Assembly (NCBI GenBank): GCA_027924585.1
Contig: BSBM01000870.1
Location: forward strand, 4,711,001 to 4,775,000
DNA: 64,000 bases
Reading direction: 5' to 3'
Source: Larix kaempferi
Taxonomy: Eukaryota > Streptophyta > Pinopsida > Pinales > Pinaceae
Each line of letters begins with the position of its first letter. Positions within the stretch are counted from its first letter, which is position 1. The notes beneath the pieces are model-generated. The model saw only the letters and a list, made by a program, of their open reading frames with translations, was not told where the DNA came from and searched no databases. Both the position numbers and the translations under genes were made by a program. Shown here piece after piece: positions 34,890-46,566 of the stretch.

Positions 34890-35320
34890 GTAGGTGCTGA
34901 ACCAATCAATTTTTTGTTTTTTTTTGTTGTTTTTGTTTTCCATTGCAATTTTAAATTAAAAAAAATTACAATCAATTAAAAAAACCAACAAATTGCCATT
35001 GCAGATTAAATACATCTAACAAAATAACAAACACACCACAACCATCAGAGGAAACTAATGAAACTGAACCATCAAAAGATAACATCAACATTGGAATGGA
35101 TAATGAACCTAGTGATGAACCATCTGAAAACCCTAAGGATGAATTACATCAAGATTTAAACGAATTAAGGGTATTAAGCGATGAATTAAAGAGCACCAAG
35201 GAACCCTCTCAAGTTTCCCTATATACATTATTGCAAAACATCATTGAATCCATCAACATTTCCCATAGTGAGATCACAAATCTGAGCCAATGTAATGCTC
35301 GAATTGTTGAAATATTGTAA
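34890..35320 (+). pseudogene. Last intron and exon of an unidentified gene, cut by a Copia LTR
   Basis: A plausible splice donor (CTCTAG then GTAGGTG, 34890) and acceptor (GCCATTGCAG, ending 35004) bound a 115-bp T-rich intron. After it the frame beginning at 35006 stays open for 104 codons: rich in Asn, Glu, Ser and Pro (EETNETEPSKD, EPSDEPSENPKDE), then a more helical part (LNELRVLSDELK, LLQNIIESINISHSEI). The first internal Met is at 35096. The stop TAA (35318-35320) lies inside the first bases of the LTR that starts at 35316, so the natural C-terminus seems to have been removed by the insertion. I do not recognise the family; the exon structure is inferred. Confidence 0.4.
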
Positions 35321-35809
35321 CTTCTAAGAATATTCTATTTGTACTTTATTATATGGAGATTTTTATTCCTCTCTCGGGACATTATTATATATCCGTAGAT
35401 GTTTATTCCTTCGTCGGGATGTTATAACTAGGGTTATTAGACTTCCCTAGTGGGGTTGGCACTGAGTTAAGTTATTAAGTGTTATTAGACGCTCCTAGGA
35501 GAAGTCATCCCAGTTAGGGTTAAAAGTCAAGTGAAGTAAAGTATAAATAGAGGAGGTGTGTTCCTCATTTAACACATACTCACTCACTTGTGAAACTCGC
35601 ATAGGAGAGAGAGATCTGCAAAGGAGGAGAAGGAGCTCTTGTTTGGGGATTACATCTTTGTATTTTTTGGTCATCTATATTGAGGAAGCTTTGCTGGGAT
35701 TTCTACCCCATGAGTGTTTCCCAGGATAAATCTGTGTCTATCTTGTGATTTTGTTTCTTTCAGTGATCCTTATTATTCTCTTGTTGTGAATTTTATGCTA
35801 AACTTAACA
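35316..35809 (+). mobile_element. 5' LTR of Copia family 1
   Basis: A 494-bp block starting TGTAACTTCTAAG and ending CTAAACTTAACA. It has GTATAAATAGAGG (35541) as TATA box, and the degenerate primer site follows directly. The flank before it is AATAT. No 3' LTR of this element is present, because its 3' half is lost at 39490. Confidence 0.82.
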
Positions 35810-35821
35810 TGGTATAATAGC
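35810..35821 (+). other. Degenerate primer binding site
   Basis: TGGTATAATAGC directly follows the LTR end and differs from the tRNA-Met site TGGTATCAGAGC at two positions. This fits decay of an old element. Confidence 0.75.
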
Positions 35822-36308
35822 TAGTCCGATTAGGACATCTTTCACAAGGTTAAAATCTCTCTCTCCTCATGTGGTGAGAAATTAGGGTTTCTGCAAAAGT
35901 TGGAATTTTTGGAATCTAAGAGCATGGATGGATGCTCCTCCTCAAAAGAAAAATTCTAAGACCTAGATCGAATTTTTTGAGTGGGTAGAACCCGGGGATA
36001 TGTAAAACCCTAGTTTGACTTCTAGATGAGAAAACCAAAAAACCAGTGAACCAGAAAAGCTGTGAACCTGTGCACTAGTGAACCATAAAAACAGTGAACC
36101 TATGCACGAGTGAACCAGAAAAGATGGGAACCAATGAACCAGAAAACCTATTCTAGATCCAAAATTTGCTGATCAAGTTTGAAGGGTGAAAAGTTGAAAT
36201 TTACAGAAACAGAGAACACCAGTCAACTCAATTCAGTCAAGCACGTCTTCTGGTAAGCTCTGTTTTGTATTTTGAGAATTTTCAATTTTTTGTGACCTCC
36301 TAGATAAG

Positions 36309-36842
36309 ATGGCCCCAAGAACTAAGCTTGAGGATAAGCTAGAGGGTATAGAGAATTTTCAGGCTTGGAAATATAGGATTGGTCTCATTCTTGAAGAGAA
36401 TGATCTTTCCCAATACATCAAAGATGAAGTTGCAGAACCTGATGAAGATGAAGCTAAAGAGAAGTACAAGAAGGACATAATTAGGAAAAAGAGAATCATT
36501 GTTGATTCTATCAAATACCACTTGATCCCTCAAGTTTCATCCAAGAAGACCCCAAAATAAATGATAAATGTATGATTCCCTAGCCAGAATGTATGAAGGA
36601 AGGAACATCAATAGGAAGATGAACCCTCCAAGCCTCCCAAGAAAAGTCCAAGCCTCCCAAGAAACAAAATGTTCCCAATAATAAGTCAAACAAGGGTCCC
36701 AAACCCTCTCAGTCAGCTCCTTCTTTAAAAAATGACAAAGGATCCAAGCCAAAAGTCAAGAAGATTGAGCGTCATTGCAACTATTGCGGAAAGACAATCA
36801 TGATGAATCTAAGTGTTTCAAGAAGATGGCAGCCTTGGAAGC
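36309..36842 (+). pseudogene. Copia family 1 gag relic, internally deleted
   Basis: The ATG at 36309 begins MAPRTKLEDKLEGIENFQ, closely similar to the reverse gag at 8086-8626, and continues AWKYRIGLILEEND and VDSIKYHLIPQVSS. The frame then breaks at KTPK-stop (36558). A trace of EGRNINRKMN is read near 36596-36625. It jumps directly to a Lys/Pro/Ser-rich linker (PPKKSKPPKKQN), so most of the capsid C-terminal half is deleted. The zinc knuckle is visible as CNYCGK and then NHDESKC (36776-36815), but one missing base between the halves puts them in different frames. Gag cannot be made intact. Confidence 0.85.
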
Positions 36843-39490
36843 AGCAATGAAGAAGCACCACATCAACCTAGATTCGTCTTCAGAATCTGCCTCTCATGGA
36901 CATGCACTTTGTGCTTCTGGTTATTCTTATAATGCATCTTCTTCTTCTACTTCAAATGAATGGCTCATTGATTCGGGAACATCTTATCATATGGCTAAGG
37001 ATCAAGCCATCTTTTCTACTATGCATGAATGTAACACCAAACAAATATTTGTTGGCCATGATAGATCTCTAAGTGTTGTAGGAGCTGGAACATTTCAAGT
37101 AGTTAATGGTCATTTTAGTGATGTACTATGTGTTCCGAGAATTTCTTGCAATTTGTTATGAGTCTATTAGATCACTCATTCTGGTGAAGGTAAAACTATG
37201 ACCTTTACACCTCACTAAGTTGTAATCAAGGATTTTAAAGATCCTCAACAGGTCCTAGCTACCAGAACTGTTGATGATATTACCAGGTTGTACAAGTTTA
37301 ACAACTTTGGGTCATCACCTTTCCCTTCAGTTTTTGTTGCTCATAGTGATAACTTGAGCAAACTTTGGCATGAGCGATTTGGTCACTTAAATTATCGCTC
37401 ATTGCAACAACTATTTAAAGAAAATATGGCGACAGGTCTTCCGATGGTATCTTGCAGGGATGGTGTTTGCTCCAGTTGTGTACTCGGAAAATATCATCAG
37501 GACAATTTTGACAAACATGCCTCTTGGCACGCCTTGGTTCCCTTGGAGCTTGTGCATAGTGACTTGTGTGGTCCTCTTCCATCTGCTTCCTTTTCTAGTT
37601 TCAAATATTTCTTAAATTTCATTGATGATTATACCAGATGCACTTGGGTTTATTTCCTAAAACTTAAGAGCGAAGTATTTAACATGTTCTTGGCCTACAA
37701 GGCCCTTGTGGAAAAGCAATCTGGTCATCAAAATATTAAGTTAAGATCTGACAATGGAGGAGAATATGTTAACAATAAGTTCACTACTTTCTGCACTGAA
37801 CAAGGTATCCAACAACAACACACTATTCCATATACACCACAACAAAATGGTGTAGCTGAGCGGAAGAACCGCACTTTAAAAGAAATGGCTAATTGTATGA
37901 TCCAATCTAAGGGACTAAGTCTTCAATTTTGGGCTGAAGCCATTAATTGTGCAAATTACATAGTTAATCGCACCCCCACTAAAGCATTACAAGGTATAAC
38001 ACCAGAAGAAGCATGGAGTAAAATTAAACCTGATGTAAGTCACTTCCGTGTGTTTGATAGTGAAGCATGGGCTCACATTCCGGATGAAAAACGGAAAGCA
38101 TTGCAGCCTAAAAGTGAAAAGTGCATATTTGTTGGATATTCTGAAGATGTAAAAGGTTATAGACTTTTTCAACCACATTCTCATGATATAATCATTAGAA
38201 GAGATGTTAAATTTGATGAAAATCTCTTGGCCTACGAGCCTAACTCGGCAATTGTGCCATCTTTGGCCCGCGAGCCTGATTCGACATTTGTGCCTTCTTC
38301 TTCTTCTTCCAACTTCCTTGAAAGGTTTCCAACTCCAGTTTCTGACGATGACAGTGAGGATGAAAATCCACCTCCGCTTACTCATGTTCCTCCAGTTGCA
38401 CCAGCACAAGTGCTTCCTCGATGGGTCCGTTCAACATGTGAAGCATCTAGTGATCTTGCTGGTGATCCTAGAGATCAATGTCGAACATGTTCTCAGTTTC
38501 AGCGAGCCTCTTCTCTTTTGGCTCAAGTTTCTGAGAATCATGATCCAAAAACTTTTGTAGAAGCTTCAGGGAATCCAGATTGGGATGTAGCAATGGATGA
38601 AGAATATCGTTCCTTAATGGCGAACAATACTTGGGATCTTGTACCTCTTCCAAAAGGAAGAAAACTTGTCAGATGTAAATGGGTCTACAGAACTAAGTAT
38701 GCATCAGATGGAAGTGTCGAAAGACTTAAGGCAAGGTTAGTTTCCAAAGGTTTTTCCCAAGTTGAAGGGATTGACTACAATGAAACCTTTGCTCCTGTCG
38801 CAAAAATGAATTCCACCCGCCTTGTTCTTTCCCTTATAGCCTTACACAACTAGGAATTCCATCAAATGGATGTCAAGTCTGCCTTCGTACATGGTGATTT
38901 ACAGGAGGAAATTTACATGGAACAACCTCCTGGCTATGTTTAGAATAACTCTAGCCTTGTCTGCCACCTTAAGAAATCGTTATATGGCCTTAAGCAAGCT
39001 CCTAGAGCTTGGTATGCCAAAATGTATAACTTTCTCCTTGACATTGGTTTTTCTAGATGCCATTCTGACCCCAATGTCTATGCCAAGAAAGTAGAAAACA
39101 ATCTCATCGTACTTGTTCTATATGTTGATGACCTTATTCTTATTGGTAGTGACACTAAGCTTATAACCCATGTGAAATCCAGTCTTAAACAAAATTTTGA
39201 AATGTCATACTTAGGACGTTTGCATTATTTTCTTGGTCTCCAGGTCCTGCAAACCAAAGAAGGAATCTTTCTTTCTCAGTCTAAGTATGCTTGTGACCTT
39301 CTTCGTCACTTTCACATGGAAGATTGTACACCAGCCCCTTCTTCCTTCCAGTCTGGAGTCAAACTTTCTGCCACTTGTACTTCACCTGAAGTCGATGCCA
39401 CCTTGTATCGTCAGCTTGTTGGTAGTCTCTTATACTTGACTCATTCCCGTCCTCACCTTTCCTTTGTCGTTGGTCATGTTTCCCGTTACA
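36843..39490 (+). pseudogene. Copia family 1 pol relic, module 2
   Basis: Better preserved copy of the relic at 1-2631. One reading frame runs from 36775 to 39490 with no shift, only in-frame stops (37159, 37216, 38851, 38941). Protease has WLIDSGTSYHM (Asp 36970). GAG-pre-integrase has LWHERFGHLN. Integrase has SDLCGP, RSDNGGEY and GVAERKN. Reverse transcriptase has HQMDVKSAF, LYGLKQAPRAWY and YVDD at 39121-39132, then YLTHSRPHLSFVVGHVSRYM. The frame ends at the reverse LTR at 39491, so RNase H is missing. Module 2 keeps the GG in VSKGF that module 1 lost, which dates that frameshift after the duplication. Confidence 0.92.
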
Positions 39491-39948
39491 TGTTCGGATA
39501 CACAGGGTACTACCAAAGGACCGAACACCAAGAGCAACCACTTCACACAAACAGATCACAGATCAACACACCAATGTTTTGACGTGGTTTAAACCCTCTT
39601 GAGGGAAACACTCCACGGCTCCGACCAAATAGCTTCTATGGGACAATTTATTATGCAAAGAAAGAAAGTTACAAATGCGCTTCTCATAATCGATCAACTA
39701 AACAATGACCCTCCATGCTCTTTAAATAGAGATCATGGACCAATCGGGTGTTAAGCCATGGATCAAGGTTAGGTTTGATCTAAGAGAAGTTGAGCTGTCG
39801 GATCACTCTATGTCGAGAACATATCGTGACCGTCGGATTAATTATTTACAAATGCATACTAATGCATACTAAAGAAACACACTATCCTTGACGGATCTAT
39901 TACACAAGTTGATCTTAACTAACTCCTAAGTGTCTAAATATCCCAACA
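39491..39948 (-). mobile_element. Solo LTR in reverse orientation, module 2
   Basis: Same 458-bp block as at 2632-3089: minus strand TGTTGGGATATTTAG to TATCCGAACA. It has the same mismatched flanks (GTTACA left, TGGCC right), so the junctions predate the segmental duplication. Confidence 0.75.
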
Positions 39949-42784
39949 TGGCCAAGTCCTAATATGGCCAAAGGGAAAGACCATAGATGATGCAGTTGTG
40001 ATTGGAGAGCAAGAGTGAGGTTTGTATAAATTAAAAGGACAACCTGAACATGCCATGGTGCATGAATCCATGGAGCCAAGTGAAATTTGGTATAGAAGAC
40101 TTGCTCATATTCACTATAGGGCACTTCCAATTGCAAGAAAGGTTGTAGAGGGTCTTCCTGAAATCAAGACCAAACATGAAGGTGTTTGCAAAGGATGTGC
40201 AAAAGGTAAGAATATTAAGAAGGCTTTCCCAAGCAGTGAAAGCAAGGAAAAAGATATCTTGGAAACCATCCACTCAGATGTATGTGGTCCTATGTCATCC
40301 AATTCTCTAAGTGGGTATTTTTACTATGTCTCATTTATTGAGGACTTCTCCAGGAAGACTTGGGTATACTTCTTGAAAAACAAAGATGAGGTGTTTGATA
40401 AGTTCAAGGAATTTAAAACCTTCATGGAGAATCAAACTGACAAAAAGATCAAAACATTCAGATCTGACAATGGTGGAGAATTCACCTCAGGTGACTTCAA
40501 GAAGCTTTGTAGTGATTCAGGGATTAAGAGGGAGTTGACTGCTCCTTATAATCCTCAATAGAATGGAGTTGCAGAAAGGAATAACAGAACATCATGGAAG
40601 CAACAAGGGAAATGCTACATGACTAGGATCTACCTATGCATCTATGGGCAGAAGCAGCTAGAAAAACTATATATGTGCAGAATAGAACACCGCACAAGAT
40701 ATTGGACAACAAGACACCAGAAGAGGTCTTTTCTGGTAAGAAACCTGAAGTCAGCCATCTCAGAATATTTGGTTGTCCAGTATACACTCATGTCCCAAAG
40801 GAAAAGAGGACCAAACTAGATCCTTCAGGAAAGAAGGGTATCTTTATGGGTTACAGTGAAAGCTCAAAGGTTTACAGAATATACTTTCCAGGGTTCAAGA
40901 AGATTGATGTCAGCAGGGATGTAACATTTGATGAAAACTCAACATTCATCAAATCAAGGAAGGCACCTATCGAAGTTTATGAAGAACATAAGGAAACTAG
41001 ATTTCAAGACACTACCATGACTGAAGCAATTCCAGAAGGTGTTCATGAGTTTGAAGATCTGCAAAAACTTGTAGATCCACCCCGTGAGGATAACTCTCAC
41101 AAGAGGAAACCTTCATGGGCTAGAGAGCTCATTCAAGATGCAGAAATATTTGGCATTCCAGAAGGAGAACACAGAGTAGAAAAGAGAACCAGATCACATA
41201 CCAGCTATGTTGCTTTACTCTGTGACATTATGAACAAAGAACCTTCTAGTTATGAAGAAGCAGTGGAAAAGAAAGAATGGAAGGATGCCATGGTTGAGGA
41301 ATACCAATCAATAATGAAGAATGATGTTTGGGATGTTGTCCCAAGACCTAAAGAGAAGTCTGTTGTGACTTCCAAATGAATCTACAAAATCAAGCATGCT
41401 ACAGATGGCAGTGTAGAGAAATACAAAGCAAGGTTCGTAGCTCGTGGCTTCTCTCAGAAAGAGGGAATAGATTATGAAGAAACTTTTGCACTTGTAGCCA
41501 GGTATACTTCCATTAGAACAGTACTTTCCCTGGCTACAGCAATGAAATGGAAAATACACCAGATGGATGTCAAGACTACTTTCTTGAATGGTGTAGTTGA
41601 AGAGGAAGTATACGTGGAGTAGCCACTCGGTTTTGAAATACACGACAAGGAGTCATATGTGTACAGATTGAAGAAATCCTTGTATGGCTTGAAGCAAGCT
41701 CCTAGAACTTGGTATGGTAGGATGGACAGTTTCCTATTTAGCTTGGGCTTTACCAAGAGTAAAGCGGATTCCAACCTCTACTACAAGGTTGAGGAAGGGA
41801 ATCCTGTGATTCTACTCCTTTATGCGGATGACTTATTTGTAACAGGAGATGACAGATTGATTGCAGATACTAAGATGAAGCTTGCGACTAAGTTCGATAT
41901 GAAGAGATTTGGGAATGATGCATTATTTCCTAGGTATGGAGGTGTGACAGAATTCAGGTGGGATCTTCCTTGGTCAAGGGAAGTACATAGTAGATATTCT
42001 GAACAGATTTGGGATGATGGATTGCAAGGCCATGGCCACACCCATGGCATCGAATATAAAGCTTCTATGTGATGCTTCATCTGAGCCGGTTGAGGTCTCT
42101 ATGTATTGTCAGATGATTGGGTCCTTGATGTACCTGACAAACATGAGATCAGATATTTGCTTTGGAGTGAAAACATTGATCCAGTTCCTGACGGATCTGA
42201 GGAGTGTTCATCTGGTTGTTGTAAAGCATGTTTTGAGGTACCTGAAGGGTACAATGGATTATGGGCTCAAGTATGAAGTAAATCAAAAGTTTAACTTGCA
42301 GGGTTATGTTGATTCAGATTGGGCTGGCAGTGCTGTAGATAGGAAGAGCACATCTGGGTGCTGCTTCAGTATGGGATTAGGTGTGATCTCTTGGTTCAGC
42401 AGGAAGCAGTCCTGCGTAGCACTGTGTACAGCTGAGGCAGAGTATGTTGCAGCCTGTTCAGCTAGTTGTGAGGCAGTATGGCTACGGAAGCTACTGTGTG
42501 AGTTATTTGATCTCCCATTGGATGCTACTGGTATAATCTGTGATAACCAGAGTTGTGCGAAGCTGTCTGATAACCCAATGTTTCATGACAGGTTGAAACG
42601 CATAGAGATCAAATATCACTATATCAGGGATATGGTGCAGAGAGGAGTTGTGAAGCTCCTGTATGTTCGGATGGATGAGCAGATTGCAGATGTGTTGACG
42701 AAGCCACTAGCCAGGGTGAAGTTTGAGTACTTCAGGGAGAGGCTTGGTGTTCTTCAGATCGATGACACTTCGAGGAAGAAGTGA
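39949..42784 (+). pseudogene. Copia family 2 pol relic, module 2
   Basis: Copy of 3090-5926. GAG-pre-integrase (YKLKGQPEHAMVH), integrase (HSDVCGP, RSDNGGEF), reverse transcriptase ([28 protein letters not shown] at 41821-41832) and RNase H (VDSDWAG, AEAEYVAA, CDNQS) are all visible, ending LTKPLARVKFEYFRERLGV. The catalytic Asp pair lost in module 1 (YVED) is kept here, as is the RNase H AEAEY motif. Private damage: stop 40559 and a frameshift in the integrase D-D-E region near 40585, stop 41377, stop 41623. The shift before HYFLG (near 41915) is shared with module 1. Confidence 0.92.
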
Positions 42785-44290
42785 TGGACACATTTGCCGA
42801 AGCCATCCCAAGCATGTTGGAAGGAGGATCCTTCACATGGTTGTGGATGTAAGCACTGGATGATGAGTATCAAGATGATTCTCCAGTTACTGCTCTGTAT
42901 ATGCATCATGTTGGATACTGAATATGATCAGTTGGATCATTTATATTTGTATGTATGTACGCATCGTTGATGCTGGATATGATCAGTTGGATCATTTATA
43001 TTTGTATGTATGTACGCATCGTGTTGATGCTGGATATGATCAGTTGGATCATTTATATGTATGTACGCATCATGTTGGATGCTGGATATGAGTGGTTGGA
43101 TCATTTGTATGTATTTGTATATGCATCATGTTGGATGCTTGGACCATGTATTTGTATCAGGTGGATACATTGTATGACCAGGTAGATCATGTATGTTGAT
43201 ATGTATCATGTATTTGTATTTGTATCAGGTGGATACACTGTATGATCAGGTGGATCATGTATGATGATATGTATCAGGTAGATACTTGGTGTGCATTAGG
43301 TGGATGCATTGTATGATCAGGTTGATCATGATGATGAGCTTCAGGATGTTCCTCCAGATGATATGTACCAAGATTGTACAAGTGATGATGATCAGTATGA
43401 TCATGGGCATCAGGATGATGCCTCGTACGATGATGATCCATTGGATCATGAGTATCAGTTTGATACTTGGAGGTCAGAGATGATATTTGGCAGGTTGCGC
43501 AAATAGCATGTAATCAGTCCTGGGAGATCTTGCCGATCGTGCTGCGGCACATAAATGTTCCTGGGGTACTCTTTCCAGTATTGCTATGTAGTATGTAATC
43601 AGTCCTCAGATATCCGATAGGTTGAGCTGTGTGCTCGTAATCAGTCCTGGAATGAGGTATTACTACGGAGACATGTAATCAGTCCTGGAGATCCGAGAGG
43701 TTGAGCTGTGTGCTCGTAATTAGTCCTAGGATGCTCTTTAGAGATCTTGCCGGTCATGCTGCGGCACATAAATGTTCATGGGATGCTCTTTAAAGGTTTT
43801 GTCTATCCACATGTAATCAGTCCTGGAGATCCGAGAGGTTGAGCTGTATGCTCGTAATAAGTCCTGGGATGCTCTTTAGAGATCTTGCTGGTCATGCTGT
43901 GGGACATAAATGTTCCTGGGATGCTGTTTTAAGGTATTGTGGAGGAGATGCATGTAATCAGTCCTGGGAGATCTTGTCGATCGTGCTTAGGCACATAAAT
44001 GTTCCTGGGATACTCTTTCTGGTATTGCATCCGCACATAAAATTAGTCCTGAGAGGCCACCTCTATCAGACCATTCGCACAGATGATGAAGACCTGCAGG
44101 TGGTGGGCCTACATCCAGTATGAAAAAGGACTGGCTCTATAGAAATTCCTATGACGAGTAGAGTCAGATATTGGTTGAGATAGCAGTAGCAGTGATGATG
44201 ATGATAACGATGCATCGATGACGATGATCCCGAGAAGAAGACTTGTCTAGCAGAACTGTGTCGAGAAATACCTTCCTAGTTAAGAGGGAG
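42785..44290 (+). other. Repeat-rich 3' region of Copia family 2, module 2
   Basis: Counterpart of 5927-7491, holding a 57-bp minisatellite with about four units (42908-43120), a GATGAT-rich stretch and ATGTAATCAGTCCT repeats (43508-44060). In this copy a 68-codon frame (43300-43506) rich in Asp, Gln and His stays open. It is interrupted in module 1, so it is probably a repeat by-product. The region ends in the purine run AAGAGGGAG before the LTR. Confidence 0.65.
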
Positions 44291-44894
44291 TGTTGATGTA
44301 TATGTAACTTCGGAATGTATTTTATCTATGTATTTCATATATATTTATTGTACCCTTTTAAGAGATGTGTTATTCCTCTATAAGGAAGTGTCGTCATGTG
44401 GATTGACAAGTGTAGCAAGTGTGTGTACTTGCAGATGGGTATTAGACCACCATGTGTGGGGTCGGCCCTAAAATATATATTATATTGTTGATGTATCTAG
44501 ATAGACAAGTCAGCCCCATAAGGTCACTGGGCAAATAGGTTAAGTATAAATAGAGATCGGTTGATCTCTATTTGGATCATTCGAAAAGACACACTTCTCT
44601 CACTTAGAAAGTGGCGCACTAGTGAGGAGGAGGATCGTCTGCTCTAGGAGACTATCTCAAGTGTATTTTGGTTGTACTTTGGTTGAGCCATTGCTCTCTC
44701 TATCTCTGAGGAAGTTGTGGGGTTTTTCACCTTAGGGTTTTCCGCATGGAAACTCTGTGTCTCTTGTCTCTCATGCTTTTGATTCTTGTGATGCTTGTCA
44801 TGCTTATTGTGATTGTTATGCATTGATATACTGTATATGTTATTCTCTCAGTAAAGATCCAAGAGTATTGTGAATTAATGCTCAAATTTTAACA
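44291..44894 (+). mobile_element. 3' LTR of Copia family 2, module 2
   Basis: 604 bp, TGTTGATGTATATG to AAATTTTAACA, with GTATAAATAGAG. A 10-bp-scale duplication (GTATTTTGGTTGTACTTTGG) makes it longer than its partner at 7492. It abuts the reverse gag exactly as in module 1. Confidence 0.88.
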
Positions 44895-45435
44895 AGCATT
44901 CTTATCACAACCTACTGAAATTGATAAGTTTCTTTCTAGCACAAATTCCTTGGATGAAATAATCCCATGACCTAGGAAGGCCATTAAGAGTGGTCATTAC
45001 CACTTCTCCATTCTCTATATCTTCTCCCACAGCTTGAAGTTGTTCTTTTATATGGGAGAACCTTGAAAAATAATACTGCATGGTCTCTGCACTCTGGATC
45101 TTAACATTCTTTAGTTGATTCCTCAAGGTCATCTTACGATTTATGTTCTTCCCTTCAAATAGCTTGGTCAAGGAATCAAACATCTCCTTAGGTGTCATTA
45201 GAGATGACACATGTGGTATGAGATGGTCTTTGATAGAATCAACAATGATTTTCTTAGCCTTGACCAAATTCCTTTTGTGTAAAGCCTTAGCCTCATCTCC
45301 CTCTGGAGGTGGAACCTCTTTACTTATGTAGGTGTCCAATTCAGTTTCTTCCAGGATTAACCCAATCCTATACTTCCATGCTCAGAATTTATCAGCCCCT
45401 TCGAGCTTATCCTCAAGCTTGGTGTGGTGAGACAT
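44895..45435 (-). pseudogene. Reverse-strand Copia gag fragment, module 2
   Basis: Copy of the gag at 8086-8626, ATG at 45435. It keeps the first stop after ADKF but has CAG (Gln) where module 1 has TAG. It therefore reads open from MDTYISKEVPPPEGDEAKA (45339) through QYYFSRFSHIKEQL, ENGEVVMTTLNGLPRSW and GICARKKL to FSRL, where it stops just before the LTR junction at 44895. Zinc knuckle and pol are missing. Confidence 0.88.
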
Positions 45436-45993
45436 CTTAATGAGAAACTCAAACGGAAATAAAGGATTTAGGTATTACCACTTGATTTGCTGAAAACTAG
45501 ATCTCGAGCTCGATTAGGCTTTGTTAGAGAAACCCTAAAAATTCAAACTTTGAATTTCAAACTTCTGAAAGGATAGAAAGATGCGCCTTGCTGAGCTGAT
45601 CAAGCTGGTATACTCAGAATTTGAAAACTACCAAGTTTCACCCCTCAAAATTGCTTTTGAAACTTCCAGATTCACTCGAGAGGACCCTGAATTAGGGTTT
45701 GACTTTCCCGAAGCTTCACCCAACCAAAAAGTTCGATCCAAATCTCTAAAATTCAATTTTTCAGAGGATCTTCCAGTTGTGGTCTCAGATTTCAGAAATT
45801 CCAATTTTTGCAGAAACCCTAAATTTTAGGTCAAAAACTGAAAGTGCTCAGAATTAAATTCTGCTTTGACAGAAAGACACGCCGTTGCAAGGAGACTCAA
45901 TATAGCCTCCTACCTTTGAATATATGTGAATAAAAACCCAAAAATCAACAAGCCCTAGCTTCCGCAGCTGCATGGTGTCTTCTTCTCAGGTTA
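45436..45993 (-). other. Leader of the reverse Copia element, module 2
   Basis: 558 bp between primer site and gag ATG, the same length as in module 1; non-coding. Confidence 0.55.
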
Positions 45994-46005
45994 GCTCTGA
46001 TACCA
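45994..46005 (-). other. Primer binding site (tRNA-Met type), module 2
   Basis: Minus-strand TGGTATCAGAGC directly after the LTR end, as at 9185-9196. Confidence 0.9.
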
Positions 46006-46545
46006 TGTTAGATTTCGAGCATTAATTCAATATGATCTAGGATCTTATCTAAGAGAATAACAAGCATAGCATATCAATCATAAGAGACAAGCACAAGAGA
46101 CAATAGACACAGATTTTCCTCAGGGAAAACCAAGAAGGTGAAAAACCCCGCAACTTCCTCAGAGATAGAAAGAGCAATGATACAAAATCCAAGTACAAGA
46201 GATAGTCTCCTTAGCAACTTCTCCTCCTCCACTAGTGCACATCAATCAATGATGAGTAAGTGAATGATCAAATAGAGTGACAACCTCACTCTATTTATAC
46301 ACAACTCGACTTACCTAATAACCTAACAGGGCCGAATTTTCTAGGAGAGTGTAATAACCCATGGTAACCAACCTCAGGGCCGACCCCACACTTGATGGTC
46401 TAATAACCCATCTTGTATAAGTTACGACACTTGCAACACTTGTAAATACAAATGACGACACTTTCGTACAGAGGAATAATAACCTCTCTATAGGGATACA
46501 ATATACATATATGAAATACATTTCGAAGTTACATATACATCAACA
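46006..46545 (-). mobile_element. 5' LTR of the reverse Copia element, module 2
   Basis: 540 bp, TGTTGATGTATATGTAACTT to AAATCTAACA on the minus strand, 10 bp shorter than module 1 (a GAGAGATAGA-type loss near 46251). Its outer end abuts only 21 bases of pyrimidine tract before the LARD-like element. Confidence 0.9.
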
Positions 46546-46566
46546 CCCTTCCCCCCATACACTCCT
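46501..46566. repeat. 66-bp flank present on both sides of the large insertion (left copy)
   Basis: The stretch from ATATACATATATG through the Copia LTR end TCAACA to CCATACACTCCT is repeated at 56739-56804. Module 1 has it once (9702-9767). It is far longer than a retrotransposon target duplication. Confidence 0.9.

Noticed and set aside
34671-34943. 90-codon minus-strand frame
   Set aside because: No domain, Arg-rich low-complexity content, and it overlaps the probable upstream exon and intron on the other strand.
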